A stretch of 64,000 nucleotides of DNA from Thalassotalea fonticola (lineage in GTDB: Bacteria > Pseudomonadota > Gammaproteobacteria > Enterobacterales > Alteromonadaceae): contig NZ_CP136600.1 in NCBI RefSeq assembly GCF_032911225.1, positions 4,340,001-4,404,000 of the forward strand, written 5' to 3'. The notes under the pieces are model-generated. The model had not been told where the DNA came from. It was given only the letters and a program-made list of their open reading frames with translations, and made no database searches. Positions 48,628 to 57,236 of this stretch are shown piece after piece. Position 1 is the first letter of the stretch, and each line of letters begins with the position of its first letter. The position numbers and the translations under genes are program-made.

Positions 48628-49623
48628 CTATTGCCAGTCACGGTGATAAGCACCTAACGTTGTTTGTGAGCCTTCTGAAATATTACCAAGCTCGTTCATC
48701 CAGGCAGGATCGGCTCGATAGTTTTCAGGATCTTTATTGTATGAATCTATAGCTTGGCGCCACAATCTGGTTACAGTCGCAACGTAAGCAGGACTGCGTT
48801 GACGACCTTCAATTTTTACCGAGGCAATATTTGCTTTAGCAAGTTCAGGGATTAAGTCGATTGTGTTTAAACTTGTTGGCTCTTCGAGGGCATGATAAAT
48901 ATTATCATCTACTTTAAAACGGCCTTTACACAGTGTAGGGTAACCGGCGTTTTCATCGTCTTGGTAGCGGTCAATTAATACATCATTTAAACGCGATTCT
49001 AAGCCATTTTCGGTCTGTTGCCAGTCTACATATTTAGCCGGTGAGCAAGCGCCTACCGTATTTGGGCTTTCGCCGGTTAAATAAGATGATAAGTAACAGC
49101 GACCTTCGGCCATAATGCACAGGCTGCCAAAGGCAAACACTTCAAGTTCAATATCCGTTTGGCGAGACAACTGCTTTACTTGTTGAAGTGACAAAACTCT
49201 TGGTAATACAACACGATGAATATTGAAGTTATTGCGGTAAAAATCGATAGCGGCTTTATTGGTAGCTGAAGCCTGCACTGAAAGATGAATTTCAGCATCA
49301 GGGTATTTATCTGCGGCGTAATCAAGCACCGCCATGTCTGCAATAATTAATGCTTTCGCGCCAATGTCTACGGCTTTGTCTACCGCATATTGCCACGATT
49401 TGAACTCGCCTGGTTTGGCAAAGGTATTAATGGCAATGTGCAAATCTTTATTCTGTTGATTAATTAAATTAGCAGCTTGCAAAATACGTTTATCATTAAA
49501 ATTAAGGCCGGCAAAATGACGGGCATTAGTTTCATTATTCATGCCGATAAATATTGCATCAGCGCCATGCTCTAAGGCTGTTTTTACTGCAGGCAGACTA
49601 CCGGCAGGGCAAAGTAACTCCAT
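48628..49623 (-). CDS. ubiU: O2-independent ubiquinone biosynthesis protein UbiU
   Basis: Partner of UbiV; both bind a [4Fe-4S] cluster and form a heterodimer. 331 residues, normal length. It opens with MELLCPAGSLPAVKTALEHGADAIFIGMN, typical of U32 proteins, and has the cysteine region FGSLCIMAEGRCYLSSYLTGESPNTVGACSPAKYV plus a fourth in YPTLCKGRF. The SVKIEGRQRSPAYVATVTRLWRQAID block is conserved. First gene of ubiUV, divergent from ubiT, with one FNR-like box in the 146-base gap between them. Confidence 0.94.
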   Translation of the reverse strand: MELLCPAGSLPAVKTALEHGADAIFIGMNNETNARHFAGLNFNDKRILQAANLINQQNKDLHIAINTFAKPGEFKSWQYAVDKAVDIGAKALIIADMAVLDYAADKYPDAEIHLSVQASATNKAAIDFYRNNFNIHRVVLPRVLSLQQVKQLSRQTDIELEVFAFGSLCIMAEGRCYLSSYLTGESPNTVGACSPAKYVDWQQTENGLESRLNDVLIDRYQDDENAGYPTLCKGRFKVDDNIYHALEEPTSLNTIDLIPELAKANIASVKIEGRQRSPAYVATVTRLWRQAIDSYNKDPENYRADPAWMNELGNISEGSQTTLGAYHRDWQ

Positions 49624-49687
49624 GGTTGGTTCATACTCTTAGTTATTATTATGCGAGATTATTTTAACTGTTTAGTTAGGGTTATAT

Positions 49688-49701
49688 TTGATATGGATTA
49701 A
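49688..49701. promoter_or_regulatory. FNR-type box between ubiU and ubiT
   Basis: TTGATATGGATTAA matches TTGAT-N4-ATCAA at 9 of 10 consensus positions. On the plus strand a TTATCT hexamer (49723-49728) predicts a ubiT start near 49736, and on the minus strand TAAAAT (49666-49661) predicts a ubiU start near 49654. Both place the box about 41 bases upstream, the class II FNR position. Confidence 0.7.
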
Positions 49702-49769
49702 ACAATCGATATTTATAATTTGTTATCTTGGCGTTATTAACATTACTAATCTTTTATTTTTGAGTTGCC

Positions 49770-50240
49770 ATGAATCTACCTGATAAGCTTTGCCAAATCT
49801 TGCCTAAAATAGCTAATATTTCAGCTCATATTGTTCCGGACTCCATTCAAGGTAAAGTCATTACTGTGGCGATTAATCATGTCCTTAAAGAACAACTGGA
49901 AGACGGTGAGTTGGACTTTCTTGATGGGGTATTCTTAGAAATAAAAGTAACCGACCTTAATAAATCTTGGTTTTTTACTGTCGAGGGTGAAAAGATAAGT
50001 GTTCATCATACTATTAACGTACAACGTAGCGATGTGGTGATCAGCGGTGATTTCAATTCATTCGTGTTATTGGCATCACAAACGATTGATCCCGACACTT
50101 TGTTCTTTAAACGCAAATTACTGATTGAAGGTGATGTTGAGTTGGGCCTGGCGGTTAAAAACTTACTCGATAGGGTTGAGTTGAATCAATTACCTGAGTT
50201 GTTAACCAAGCCTCTTATCGCTTATGCACAAGCACTGTAA
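49770..50240 (+). CDS. ubiT: Ubiquinone biosynthesis accessory factor UbiT (SCP2 domain)
   Basis: Lipid-binding SCP2-type protein required for O2-independent ubiquinone synthesis, taking the place of UbiJ. 156 residues. The SCP2 fold covers about 35-135: FLEIKVTDLNKSWFFTVEGEKISVHH, QRSDVVISGDFNSFVLLASQTIDPDTLFFKRKLLIEGDVELGLAVKNLLDRVEL. The motif FFKRKL-IEGD-ELGL is characteristic. Assignment to UbiT rather than another SCP2 protein rests on the divergent position next to ubiU, as in many gammaproteobacteria. Confidence 0.92.
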   Translation: MNLPDKLCQILPKIANISAHIVPDSIQGKVITVAINHVLKEQLEDGELDFLDGVFLEIKVTDLNKSWFFTVEGEKISVHHTINVQRSDVVISGDFNSFVLLASQTIDPDTLFFKRKLLIEGDVELGLAVKNLLDRVELNQLPELLTKPLIAYAQAL

Positions 50241-50383
50241 TTTATAATCTGCTCTACTCTATGAAGAGGTAATAATAAAATAGGTTGGCATCACCGCAAT
50301 CTTCTGTATAATGAATTTCTTATTTAGACGTCTATACATCTAAATTGATAATTTATTAACACAGTACATTATAGGTAAAGCAA

Positions 50384-51058
50384 ATGCGCTTATTCGACAT
50401 CTTAGGGGTTCTTTACGAACCAATTAACAGCCTTGATAATCACGATCATTTGTTAACTTATATCGAACCTGAGTTAAACGCTGATGGCACTTGTCCAATC
50501 TATAAGGTTGCTGGTAATAGCTACGACTTAATGCAATACGTTGATAGTGCTGAACAAAAAGCGAACTTGTTAGATTTACTTGCTCGCTTAAATCGTTTGG
50601 TGCGCTGGATTCACATTAAATCTGACGTACTGTGGTTTGGTATTTACCTGCGTCACGGTGATAAATTAGTGAAATACGTTTACAACGGTGAAATGAGTAA
50701 AGCTGAGTTTGAGATCTCAGAAGAACATTTAGAAAAATCGATTAATACTCGTGTGATCATGGAAAAACAGCAATATTATATTCCCGATGTTGATACTCAT
50801 GTCGGTCCTTATTACCGTTGTGATGCAAAAGTTAAATCAGAGCTTTGTTGCCCAATATTTGGCCCTGATGGCGATGTGATAGGAATTTTTGATTCTGAAG
50901 ATCACCGTAAGAATTTCTTTGATGACAAAATTGATTTTATCGGAAATAAAGTCAAACGTGCCATTGAGATTTTTTTAGAAGATCACCCGTATATGACTCA
51001 TTCTAAAGAGTTTGATATTAATGAAGATAATTACTCAAAAGAAATAAAAGCAAACTAA
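50384..51058 (+). CDS. GAF domain protein, distantly fRMsr-like
   Basis: 224 residues, cytoplasmic. The N-terminal 75 residues are helical (YDLMQYVDSAEQKANLLDLLARLNRLVRWIHI). A GAF domain follows (about 80-200): SDVLWFGIYLRHGDKLVKYVYNG..., YYRCDAKVKSELCCPIFGPDGDVIGIFDSEDHRKNFFDD. The C-D-A-x3-SE-x3-P-I series resembles free methionine-(R)-sulfoxide reductase, where a cysteine at this place is catalytic, but other family features are unclear, so catalytic activity is uncertain. The C-terminal tail is acidic. Monocistronic and convergent with the SRAP gene. Confidence 0.75.
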   Translation: MRLFDILGVLYEPINSLDNHDHLLTYIEPELNADGTCPIYKVAGNSYDLMQYVDSAEQKANLLDLLARLNRLVRWIHIKSDVLWFGIYLRHGDKLVKYVYNGEMSKAEFEISEEHLEKSINTRVIMEKQQYYIPDVDTHVGPYYRCDAKVKSELCCPIFGPDGDVIGIFDSEDHRKNFFDDKIDFIGNKVKRAIEIFLEDHPYMTHSKEFDINEDNYSKEIKAN

Positions 51059-51072
51059 TCAGCGAAACCGAT

Positions 51073-51648
51073 TTAAGATGCGGTTATTTGAAATGGTTGC
51101 TCTATTGTAGATAGTAATGGCGCAACTTGGTTTATCTCTTCACTAAACCATTCATTAATTGCATCATCTGCGATTAACAGCGGCATTCTGTTGTGATACT
51201 CGGCGCACTGCTCGGTAGGCTTGGTCGTCAGAGTAACTAGCAAAGGCTTATCACCATCTTTAGCTTGATAATAAATTCCTGCCATCAGCAAAGGTGTATT
51301 TTCGTTACTCGCAAACTGGAACTTCTGTTTCTTTCCTTGCTCATTAGTTTTCCATTCAAACCAAGTTGAAAAAGGAATGAGGCAGCGCTGTTTTTTAAAA
51401 GCTTGTTTAAACGTTGGTTTTTCAGTAATACTTTCAGCTTGACCATTTATTAGTAACTTATTTGCCCATGCTGGTTTGATGCCCCACAGAGCATCCTGCT
51501 GTGCCAATTTATCTGCAGTTTTGATAATCGTGCTTACCGTTTGGCTAGGGCATAAATCATTATTATCAACACACGCAAAGGGACTGAGTAAATTACTGGT
51601 TACCCAAGTTTCTATCTGTTGCTTATTTATTGAAAAACGTCCACACAT
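51073..51648 (-). CDS. SRAP domain protein (YedK/HMCES-like abasic-site shield)
   Basis: 191 residues. SRAP proteins cross-link to abasic sites in single-stranded DNA through the N-terminal cysteine after removal of Met. Here Cys2 is in MCGRFSINKQ. Other motifs are DNNDLCPSQTVSTI, LWGIKPAWANKLLINGQAESITEKPTFKQAF, RCLIPFSTWFEWK (conserved Glu) and YHNRMPLLI (the active-site His). It is shorter than E. coli YedK (about 222). It starts 12 bases after the pdsS stop on the same strand and is probably the third gene of that operon. Confidence 0.9.
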   Translation of the reverse strand: MCGRFSINKQQIETWVTSNLLSPFACVDNNDLCPSQTVSTIIKTADKLAQQDALWGIKPAWANKLLINGQAESITEKPTFKQAFKKQRCLIPFSTWFEWKTNEQGKKQKFQFASNENTPLLMAGIYYQAKDGDKPLLVTLTTKPTEQCAEYHNRMPLLIADDAINEWFSEEINQVAPLLSTIEQPFQITAS

Positions 51649-51660
51649 AATTACTGTTAT

Positions 51661-53829
51661 CTAAGGTAGTCTCGCTATAGGTAAGGTAAGTATAAACCTT
51701 ACTCCGCTGTTATCCGCTAAATTTTCAGCAATTATAGAGCCTTCGTGGTGATCACTGATCAATTTACAAATGTATAGACCTATACCTAAATGCGGCTGCT
51801 TTTTCTGCTCTTCATTGCGCACCGACACCATGGCATCAAAAATATTGGCCTGCATCTTTTCAGGCAACAAAGCCCCTTTGTTTTCTATCGATAACATTAC
51901 TTGTTTTTTGCTATTGTCTAGCGCTAAATTTACCTTAATATCATCGCCATTGTTACTGAACTCAACGGCATTTGATATTAACTTGTCAAACAGCTGTGCT
52001 ATATGCTCATCGCAGCCATTAATAAAAATAGGTTTGCTGGTAATGTTTAAATTGAACTTTTGTTGTTGATAAATTTGTTGATAGCTTTGACCACAGCCTT
52101 CAACCAGTGCGGCAAGATCAAATTCATCACTTTCAGATGTTGCCAATGCTTGCTCTAAATGGGTCGCTTCACTCATCGCCATTAACATTGAGTTTAAGCG
52201 GTTTATGCCATTTTTAGCACGCTTCATGTAAACCTGGTTATCTTCTGGTAACTGCTGATTTTCCATCATTTCAAGCGACGAACGTACCACAGATATTGGC
52301 GTTTTTAACTCGTGCGATAAGCGGGACGACATATGCTGCAGATAGTTATTGTATTGACCAAGTTGACTAATTATATTGGTAAAACTCTTCGATAAATCGC
52401 CAATTTCATCGTTTATTTTGGTGCCGGGCAAGTTAGCTTTTATTTTACCTTGCTCATCAACCACAGCTTCGGTTTGATTGCGCAATTTTCGAATACGAAA
52501 TGACAATCTTAGCGTATAGAGAAATAATGCCGCGACCGATAAATAAATGAAAATACTGGTCAGTAATATACCTTCAACCGCTTTATTACGAATGCTGCGA
52601 ATACCATGAGTGGTTTCTTCAACAATCACTGCGCCCTTTACTTGATTATCAACATAAATAGGATGTGCCGCAGACAATATAACCGCTTTATTGTCATTGG
52701 TTGTCCACCACATTGACGTTAATTTTCCGGTGTTTATTGCCGCCTGAACATGGCGGTTTTTATGGCGACGATTTTCAAACTGTTCAATAGTAAATGTTTT
52801 TGGCGGTTTAGTTAAAAAGTATTGATAAAACGGATTTATGATCAAATCTCTTATTTGACTAAACCAAGTATCTTTTTCAAGATAAAAATTATTATCAGAC
52901 CAATCGCCAGCCGCATTTTGAATATCACCATGTTCAGTTAATAATTGCTGATGTTTATCGACAACTCTGATTTTTGAATGGCTGCGGCCCATTGCTTTAA
53001 TAATGCTCTCAATTTTTGGTGAAGGCACCGTAAGTGTACCTAAATCATTCGAGTTCTGAGTATCGGCGGTGCCAATTACGATCTTTTGAATTGGTTTTGC
53101 GAAAGAGTCAACGTCGGTAATACTAAAGCCGACCTTTTCACCGAGTAATGCTTTTTTAATTCTAAGTTCAACAATATAGCCGTCTTCGGTTAATTGCCAC
53201 TGGCCTTGTATTGCCGTTTCATTCTGGGGATGTGCATCGATATCTGCAGCAGGCATCTTGAATGCGCTTACCCATCCGGCGCTATGGTTACTGATAACAT
53301 AGCGAGAGAATTCTTGGTTTTGATCGAGTGTCGCTATTTCAATATGATCATTTTCTACAACCGATAAGGCATTTTTAGGGCGAAATAAAACCTGATCATC
53401 AGTGACGTTTAACAACGCATATACATAGTCTTTATATCGACCTATTTGCGAGCTAAAATTTAAACTAATTTCTGCTTCGCTCAGAGTTGAGTTAATTTGG
53501 TTAAGGTGATTGTAACGGTTGATACTCTTGGCATTAGCCTGTTCTAGCCAATCATTATCAAGGCCGTCCAGTTTTATTGCTTTATTAATTTGGCTGGGAA
53601 AAAAATCTTTGCCTTTCACCAGGGCATCTTTATAGCTGGCCTGATTGTTAAATAAATTTTCGCGCTCGTGTAACGCTGTTGCCAATGCTTTGGCATTGTT
53701 CATTAAGGTTTGCTCTTGGCCTTTGCGCAAGTGCTTTTCCATATCCCAAATATAGTTGTAACCTATCATCGGGATAGCCAGTAAAAAGCTGGCAAAAAAC
53801 ATTAATTTTATGGTGATGTTTAAGCGCAA
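51661..53829 (-). CDS. pdsS: Sortase-system histidine kinase
   Basis: Sensor kinase of the proteobacterial dedicated sortase system. 722 residues: a membrane span at the N terminus (LMFFASFLLAIPMIGYNYIW), a very large periplasmic sensor (about 30-415) with beta-rich blocks, a second span (VEGILLTSIFIYLSVAALFLYTL), a HAMP linker, and the phosphoacceptor H506 in SSRLSHELKTPISVV. Then come an N-box (DKLISNAVEFSNNGDD) and a G-box (HLGIGLYICKLISDHH). Naming relies on the size and architecture and on linkage to pdsR, pdsO, the target and the sortase. It follows pdsR by 12 bases. Confidence 0.88.
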   Translation of the reverse strand: MRLNITIKLMFFASFLLAIPMIGYNYIWDMEKHLRKGQEQTLMNNAKALATALHERENLFNNQASYKDALVKGKDFFPSQINKAIKLDGLDNDWLEQANAKSINRYNHLNQINSTLSEAEISLNFSSQIGRYKDYVYALLNVTDDQVLFRPKNALSVVENDHIEIATLDQNQEFSRYVISNHSAGWVSAFKMPAADIDAHPQNETAIQGQWQLTEDGYIVELRIKKALLGEKVGFSITDVDSFAKPIQKIVIGTADTQNSNDLGTLTVPSPKIESIIKAMGRSHSKIRVVDKHQQLLTEHGDIQNAAGDWSDNNFYLEKDTWFSQIRDLIINPFYQYFLTKPPKTFTIEQFENRRHKNRHVQAAINTGKLTSMWWTTNDNKAVILSAAHPIYVDNQVKGAVIVEETTHGIRSIRNKAVEGILLTSIFIYLSVAALFLYTLRLSFRIRKLRNQTEAVVDEQGKIKANLPGTKINDEIGDLSKSFTNIISQLGQYNNYLQHMSSRLSHELKTPISVVRSSLEMMENQQLPEDNQVYMKRAKNGINRLNSMLMAMSEATHLEQALATSESDEFDLAALVEGCGQSYQQIYQQQKFNLNITSKPIFINGCDEHIAQLFDKLISNAVEFSNNGDDIKVNLALDNSKKQVMLSIENKGALLPEKMQANIFDAMVSVRNEEQKKQPHLGIGLYICKLISDHHEGSIIAENLADNSGVRFILTLPIARLP

Positions 53830-53841
53830 ACGTATATTTCC

Positions 53842-54534
53842 TTATTGCCCGTCATGCCAACGGTATCCCATACCATACACTGTATCGATACAATTAAAGC
53901 CGCTATCTTGGGCACTAAACTTTTTTCGAATTCGTTTGATATGAGCGGTAACTGTGTTGTCATCAACAACAATGTTGGCGTCCGTCATTAGTTGCTCTTT
54001 ATTTTTAACATGACCAGGATTTAGTGCTAAAGAATACACCATCCAAAATTCAGTGATGGTGGTGTTAATTAACTTATTTTGCCAGTGAATACTTAATCGG
54101 TCTTTGTTGATACTGAGTTCACCGCGGTCGACTTTATTTTCGACGACAGGTTTATCAATAAATTTAAGGTAGTTTAAAATTGCATGAATGCGGGCACTTA
54201 AATTTGCAAAGCTCATGGTTTTACTGACGTAATCATTTGCACCTAAACGTAAGCCGCTAATTAAGTCTGCATCTGAATCGCGTGCGGTTAAAAATATAAT
54301 CGGTAGCGTGTCAGACTTGTCTCGAAGGTAACGACACAAATCAAAGCCGCCATCATATTCATCTTCCAGGCCAATATCTAAAATGGCTAAATGCGGTAGG
54401 GCCAAATCAAACGCATCGAGAGCGGTTTGTTTGTTTTTATAGGTTTGCACCACAAAACCTTGTTTACGCAAGGCATCGGCATAATTTTCTCTGATCGCTT
54501 CATCATCTTCAACAATTGCAATTCTTTTGCTCAT
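53842..54534 (-). CDS. pdsR: Sortase-system response regulator (OmpR class)
   Basis: 230 residues. The receiver domain has the acidic pair VEDDE and phospho-acceptor Asp in LAILDIGLEDEYDGG, with the conserved Thr (FLTARDSDADLISGLRLGANDY) and Lys (VSKTMSFANL). The C-terminal winged-helix DNA-binding domain (about 140-229) contains HVKNKEQLMTDANIVVDDNTVTAHIKRIRKKF and ends DTVYGMGYRWHDGQ. The start could also be one Met earlier (54537). OmpR-class regulators usually bind tandem half-sites; a candidate lies in the divergent pdsR-pdsO gap. Confidence 0.9.
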   Translation of the reverse strand: MSKRIAIVEDDEAIRENYADALRKQGFVVQTYKNKQTALDAFDLALPHLAILDIGLEDEYDGGFDLCRYLRDKSDTLPIIFLTARDSDADLISGLRLGANDYVSKTMSFANLSARIHAILNYLKFIDKPVVENKVDRGELSINKDRLSIHWQNKLINTTITEFWMVYSLALNPGHVKNKEQLMTDANIVVDDNTVTAHIKRIRKKFSAQDSGFNCIDTVYGMGYRWHDGQ

Positions 54535-54615
54535 CATCTCTTTTTCTTAGTTATCGGGATACTTGAAATTAATATATCAATTAAAACCATAAAGTTAAGG
54601 ATAACAGGCTAATCA

Positions 54616-54634
54616 TCATAATTGGTCATAATTG
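54616..54634. promoter_or_regulatory. Candidate PdsR operator at the pdsR-pdsO divergent promoter
   Basis: TCATAATTG occurs at 54616-54624 and again at 54626-54634, a direct repeat with 10-base period as expected for an OmpR-class dimer. The 13-mer TCATAATTGGTCA recurs with one change at 59640-59652 upstream of the sortase target. CATAAAGTT is also shared (54588 and 59694). Confidence 0.5.
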
Positions 54635-54756
54635 CGCGCGAAAAGTTCATTTTAGAATAAATAGATTGTCATTTTTATTGGGTTTAATGAAGTCATTGAA
54701 AGGCCACGGCTTAACTCGAGACAACTTAACAATTCAATCTAAAAAAGGTAAACATT

Positions 54757-55524
54757 ATGAATAAAACAATGACAGCAGTCGCACTCAGCTCAGCAATACT
54801 TACTTCTTCTTTCATCGCATCACAAGCGTATGCGGAGGAAAAAAATATTATTGAACATATTGAAGAAATCCCAACTGAAGAAAAAGTAGGGGTAAGTATT
54901 GGTGCCGTTATAGGCGGTATTTTTGGTGGTCCTCCTGGGGCATTTATTACCGCCATTGCTGGCGATTTTATTGCTAAACATATAATCGCTGAAGAAGAAA
55001 TTGGAGTTTTAGAGTCACAGGTTGAAAAACAACAACTCAGCGCCAGAAACGCTAAAAATAAGCATAACAGTGAAATTAAAAGCCTTGAGATGCAATACCA
55101 ACAAGAAGTAATGAACATTGCCAACAGCTATGAAAATAGCGAAAAAGCACAAGTCGAAAATATATTAGTTAGCTTGATGTTTAGAACGGGCTCGAGTGTT
55201 ATAGAACCGCATTATGAGCAGCAAGTACAAGCGCTGGCAAAAGTATTACAACGATCGAAGCACTTAAATATTGATTTATCTGGCTACACCGATAAACAAG
55301 GTGATGAACAGCTAAACCTGAAATTAGCTGAGCAGCGCATTGCCAGCGTTAAACAATTATTACTTGATGAAGGTATCGATGAGCAACGAATATTTACTAA
55401 TGCGTTTGGTGAAATGGCCCCGGTAGATGAAACCATCGCCTCAGAAGTTAACTACTTTGACCGACGTGTAGTTATGAAATTAAAAGTTGATAGTGAGGAG
55501 GTGGCCAAACAAGCAAATTTATAA
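54757..55524 (+). CDS. pdsO: Sortase-associated OmpA-like protein PdsO
   Basis: 255 residues. A signal peptide (MNKTMTAVALSSAILTSSFIASQAYA) is followed by a glycine-zipper hydrophobic segment (GVSIGAVIGGIFGGPPGAFITAIAGDFI, about 48-75), a coiled coil (about 84-130), and an OmpA C-terminal peptidoglycan-binding domain (LMFRTGSSVIEPHYEQQ..., DLSGYTDKQGDEQLNLKLAEQRIASVKQLL). AAGG lies near the ATG. PdsO is a marker of the dedicated sortase system; its exact role is unknown, but the domains suggest a link between membrane and cell wall. Divergent from pdsR, followed by a terminator. Confidence 0.9.
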   Translation: MNKTMTAVALSSAILTSSFIASQAYAEEKNIIEHIEEIPTEEKVGVSIGAVIGGIFGGPPGAFITAIAGDFIAKHIIAEEEIGVLESQVEKQQLSARNAKNKHNSEIKSLEMQYQQEVMNIANSYENSEKAQVENILVSLMFRTGSSVIEPHYEQQVQALAKVLQRSKHLNIDLSGYTDKQGDEQLNLKLAEQRIASVKQLLLDEGIDEQRIFTNAFGEMAPVDETIASEVNYFDRRVVMKLKVDSEEVAKQANL

Positions 55525-55563
55525 TATAACATTTTAAAACTGATAAAATCTCCCGCCAAGTTA

Positions 55564-55595
55564 AAGCCATTTATCAACAGGTAAATGGCTTTTTT
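55564..55595 (+). terminator. Terminator after pdsO
   Basis: AAGCCATTTA pairs with TAAATGGCTT around an 8-base loop and runs into T's. It cuts pdsO off from the sortase genes 4 kb downstream. Confidence 0.88.
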
Positions 55596-55633
55596 GATTT
55601 ACCGGTACCTTTACGAAATCAGGAAATGTTCAC

Positions 55634-55727
55634 CGTCATCCTCGAGGAGCTCAAGCGACATCGGGGACCTCATTAAACGTATTGTGAATATAAAAATATC
55701 GACTTCCTGAACTTGTTTCAGGATCTT
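55634..55727. repeat. Two common dispersed intergenic repeats
   Basis: 55634-55671 begins CGTCATCCTCGAGGAGC and ends ATCGGGGACCTC. 55703-55727 is CTTCCTGAACTTGTTTCAGG followed by ATCTT, whose TCCTGAA and TTCAGGA are complementary. From general knowledge, both types recur between genes in marine gammaproteobacteria. They sit exactly at the left edge of the accessory block that splits the sortase locus. Confidence 0.6.
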
Positions 55728-55769
55728 CAATAGGTCGGCTTAGTGCCATTTTCTGCCGTTCACTAATTA

Positions 55770-56510
55770 TCAATCTTTTATGGTTATACGTTTATAGGCA
55801 AGTGAAAGGATGGCAACGTTAAATATTCCTATAAAAGTGAATACTATCCAGTCAATTAAAATTAATGTGATAGAGTCAACATGAAAGAATTTCATAGAGA
55901 GAAGATATAATCCTTCCCAAATCAAAGCCATTATAAACATAGTCAAAAACAAGCTTGTTCTATGCCCTTTAGATAATCTAAGAGCATGAGTAAAATCAAT
56001 TTCATTTTTAATTGCTATGTGCGGAAGAACAAGGCCACCAAATGATAACAGTACAATAAAAAATACCTCAATTACAAAATTACAGGTTAGAAAAATAACT
56101 CTAAGCACTTCATCAGAATAACCTGTTAATGAGAGTTTCCAATCACTTAAAGCCCAGTCTCCAATAAAAGGTAATATGTATAGAACAGCTATAGCCCAAA
56201 TGTATTTCCATTCTTTAACGCTAGGTTTAACGCCGAACTTAGACTGCTCAATTGACATGGCTAGAATCAAAATTTGGTGAATAACAACAGCTATGTTTGC
56301 GTAGATAAAAAATATGAAAAAGCTGGTTGCCAAATACAACAATCCAAGTAAGGATTTTCCATTTGGTAAATGGTCAGGAAGAAGAAGTAACTCAAAACTA
56401 GCTAAAAGTATTAATGGTATTAATAAACATCTGAACAATGAATTTCTATGGGTACTTAGAAGGTTAATCGTATCAGCTAAAATTAACTTATTATTTAGGA
56501 GTTGTATCAC
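55770..56510 (-). CDS. Hypothetical multi-span membrane protein
   Basis: 246 residues with about six hydrophobic segments (LLIPLILLASFELLLL; LYLATSFFIFFIYANIAVVIHQIL; WKYIWAIAVLYILPFIG; VIFLTCNFVIEVFFIVLLSFGG; a pair near 190-215; and the last near 220-240). Start is GTG with AGGGA 5 bases upstream. Residues 100-200 follow a pattern seen in small uncharacterised bacterial membrane proteins; no catalytic motif is visible. One of five same-strand genes in the accessory block. Codon use is AT-rich and unbiased, unlike the housekeeping genes. No function assigned. Confidence 0.7.
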   Translation of the reverse strand: MIQLLNNKLILADTINLLSTHRNSLFRCLLIPLILLASFELLLLPDHLPNGKSLLGLLYLATSFFIFFIYANIAVVIHQILILAMSIEQSKFGVKPSVKEWKYIWAIAVLYILPFIGDWALSDWKLSLTGYSDEVLRVIFLTCNFVIEVFFIVLLSFGGLVLPHIAIKNEIDFTHALRLSKGHRTSLFLTMFIMALIWEGLYLLSMKFFHVDSITLILIDWIVFTFIGIFNVAILSLAYKRITIKD

Positions 56511-56539
56511 TGAAATCCCTTTCTATATATTCCGCTTGT

Positions 56540-56610
56540 CGCTCTTCAGAGACATTAAACTTTTCAACTAGTTACGTCAGCCGCGAGTGACTTTGGAGTA
56601 CCATTCTCAG
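56540..56610 (-). pseudogene. Degenerate copy of the 3' end of a DUF805 gene
   Basis: Counting by hand, an ungapped 63-base stretch (about 56540-56602) is identical at about 45 positions to 57773-57835, the 3' end of the DUF805 gene; most differences are transitions. Read on the minus strand it gives GTPKSLAADVTS then a stop, against ATPETLMIDVTD in the intact gene. It lies between two unrelated genes and has no body upstream, so it looks like a remnant of a second DUF805 gene. Confidence 0.45.
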
Positions 56611-56629
56611 CCATTCATTGTCACCTTAA

Positions 56630-57034
56630 TCACTTGTTAGATTTTTTGTTTATTAGCATTCTAGATTGATAATAAACATAAGTAGCATACAGTGGAGGGA
56701 TGAGCACAAATAATTTTAAATTTATAATTGAAGGGAGTGTTATAAGCCACAAATACCCAATTAAAATGGCATTATATTTACTTGTTGTTTCTACTTTTAG
56801 TAATCCTATAAACGCAACAATGTATAAAAACACCAAAAAAAATAAACGATGAAAAGTATCATCATACCCATCTTTAACTTTCATTTTAAAATTTTCAATT
56901 ATTGTTACACCTTCTGGAAGGCCTGATAATAAAAGAATATATACAGTCCCTAACAGCCCTAGTAAACATATAAAATAAATAACAGATACGTACTTATTGG
57001 GGTTTAAATCACTAAGCTGTTTAAATAGTGTCAA
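56630..57034 (-). CDS. Hypothetical membrane protein
   Basis: 134 residues if started at TTG 57034 (TLFKQLSDLNPNKY...), which has GGAG 8 bases upstream. A frame open from ATG 57121 adds 29 residues (MDCGGFRSDQC...) without hydrophobic or family character and probably is not translated. Four hydrophobic segments: YVSVIYFICLLGLLGTVYILLL, RLFFLVFLYIVAFIGLL, AILIGYLWLITLPSII and LFVLIPPLYATYVYY. C terminus basic (INKKSNK). I recognise no family. Same orientation as its neighbours in the accessory block. Confidence 0.6.
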   Translation of the reverse strand: MTLFKQLSDLNPNKYVSVIYFICLLGLLGTVYILLLSGLPEGVTIIENFKMKVKDGYDDTFHRLFFLVFLYIVAFIGLLKVETTSKYNAILIGYLWLITLPSIINLKLFVLIPPLYATYVYYQSRMLINKKSNK

Positions 57035-57236
57035 GTTAATTACTCCATAGAAATACAACAAATTTGAGTGGCGTTTAAGTTGGCTAAAACATTGATCTGA
57101 GCGAAAGCCACCACAGTCCATTTATCGCTCGCAGCGGTCGGTCACCACTTCATTCTTTTAATCAATAACTTACGCTAGTTCTCTGACCTACGCAAATGCC
57201 GCTATAAAGGTTTATATGGGGGAAAGGCATAGTGAA

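Noticed and set aside
57035..57121. N-terminal extension MDCGGFRSDQC... of the 134-residue membrane protein
   Set aside because: No ribosome site at ATG 57121, Cys/Arg-rich non-membrane sequence, and a TTG start with GGAG lies downstream.
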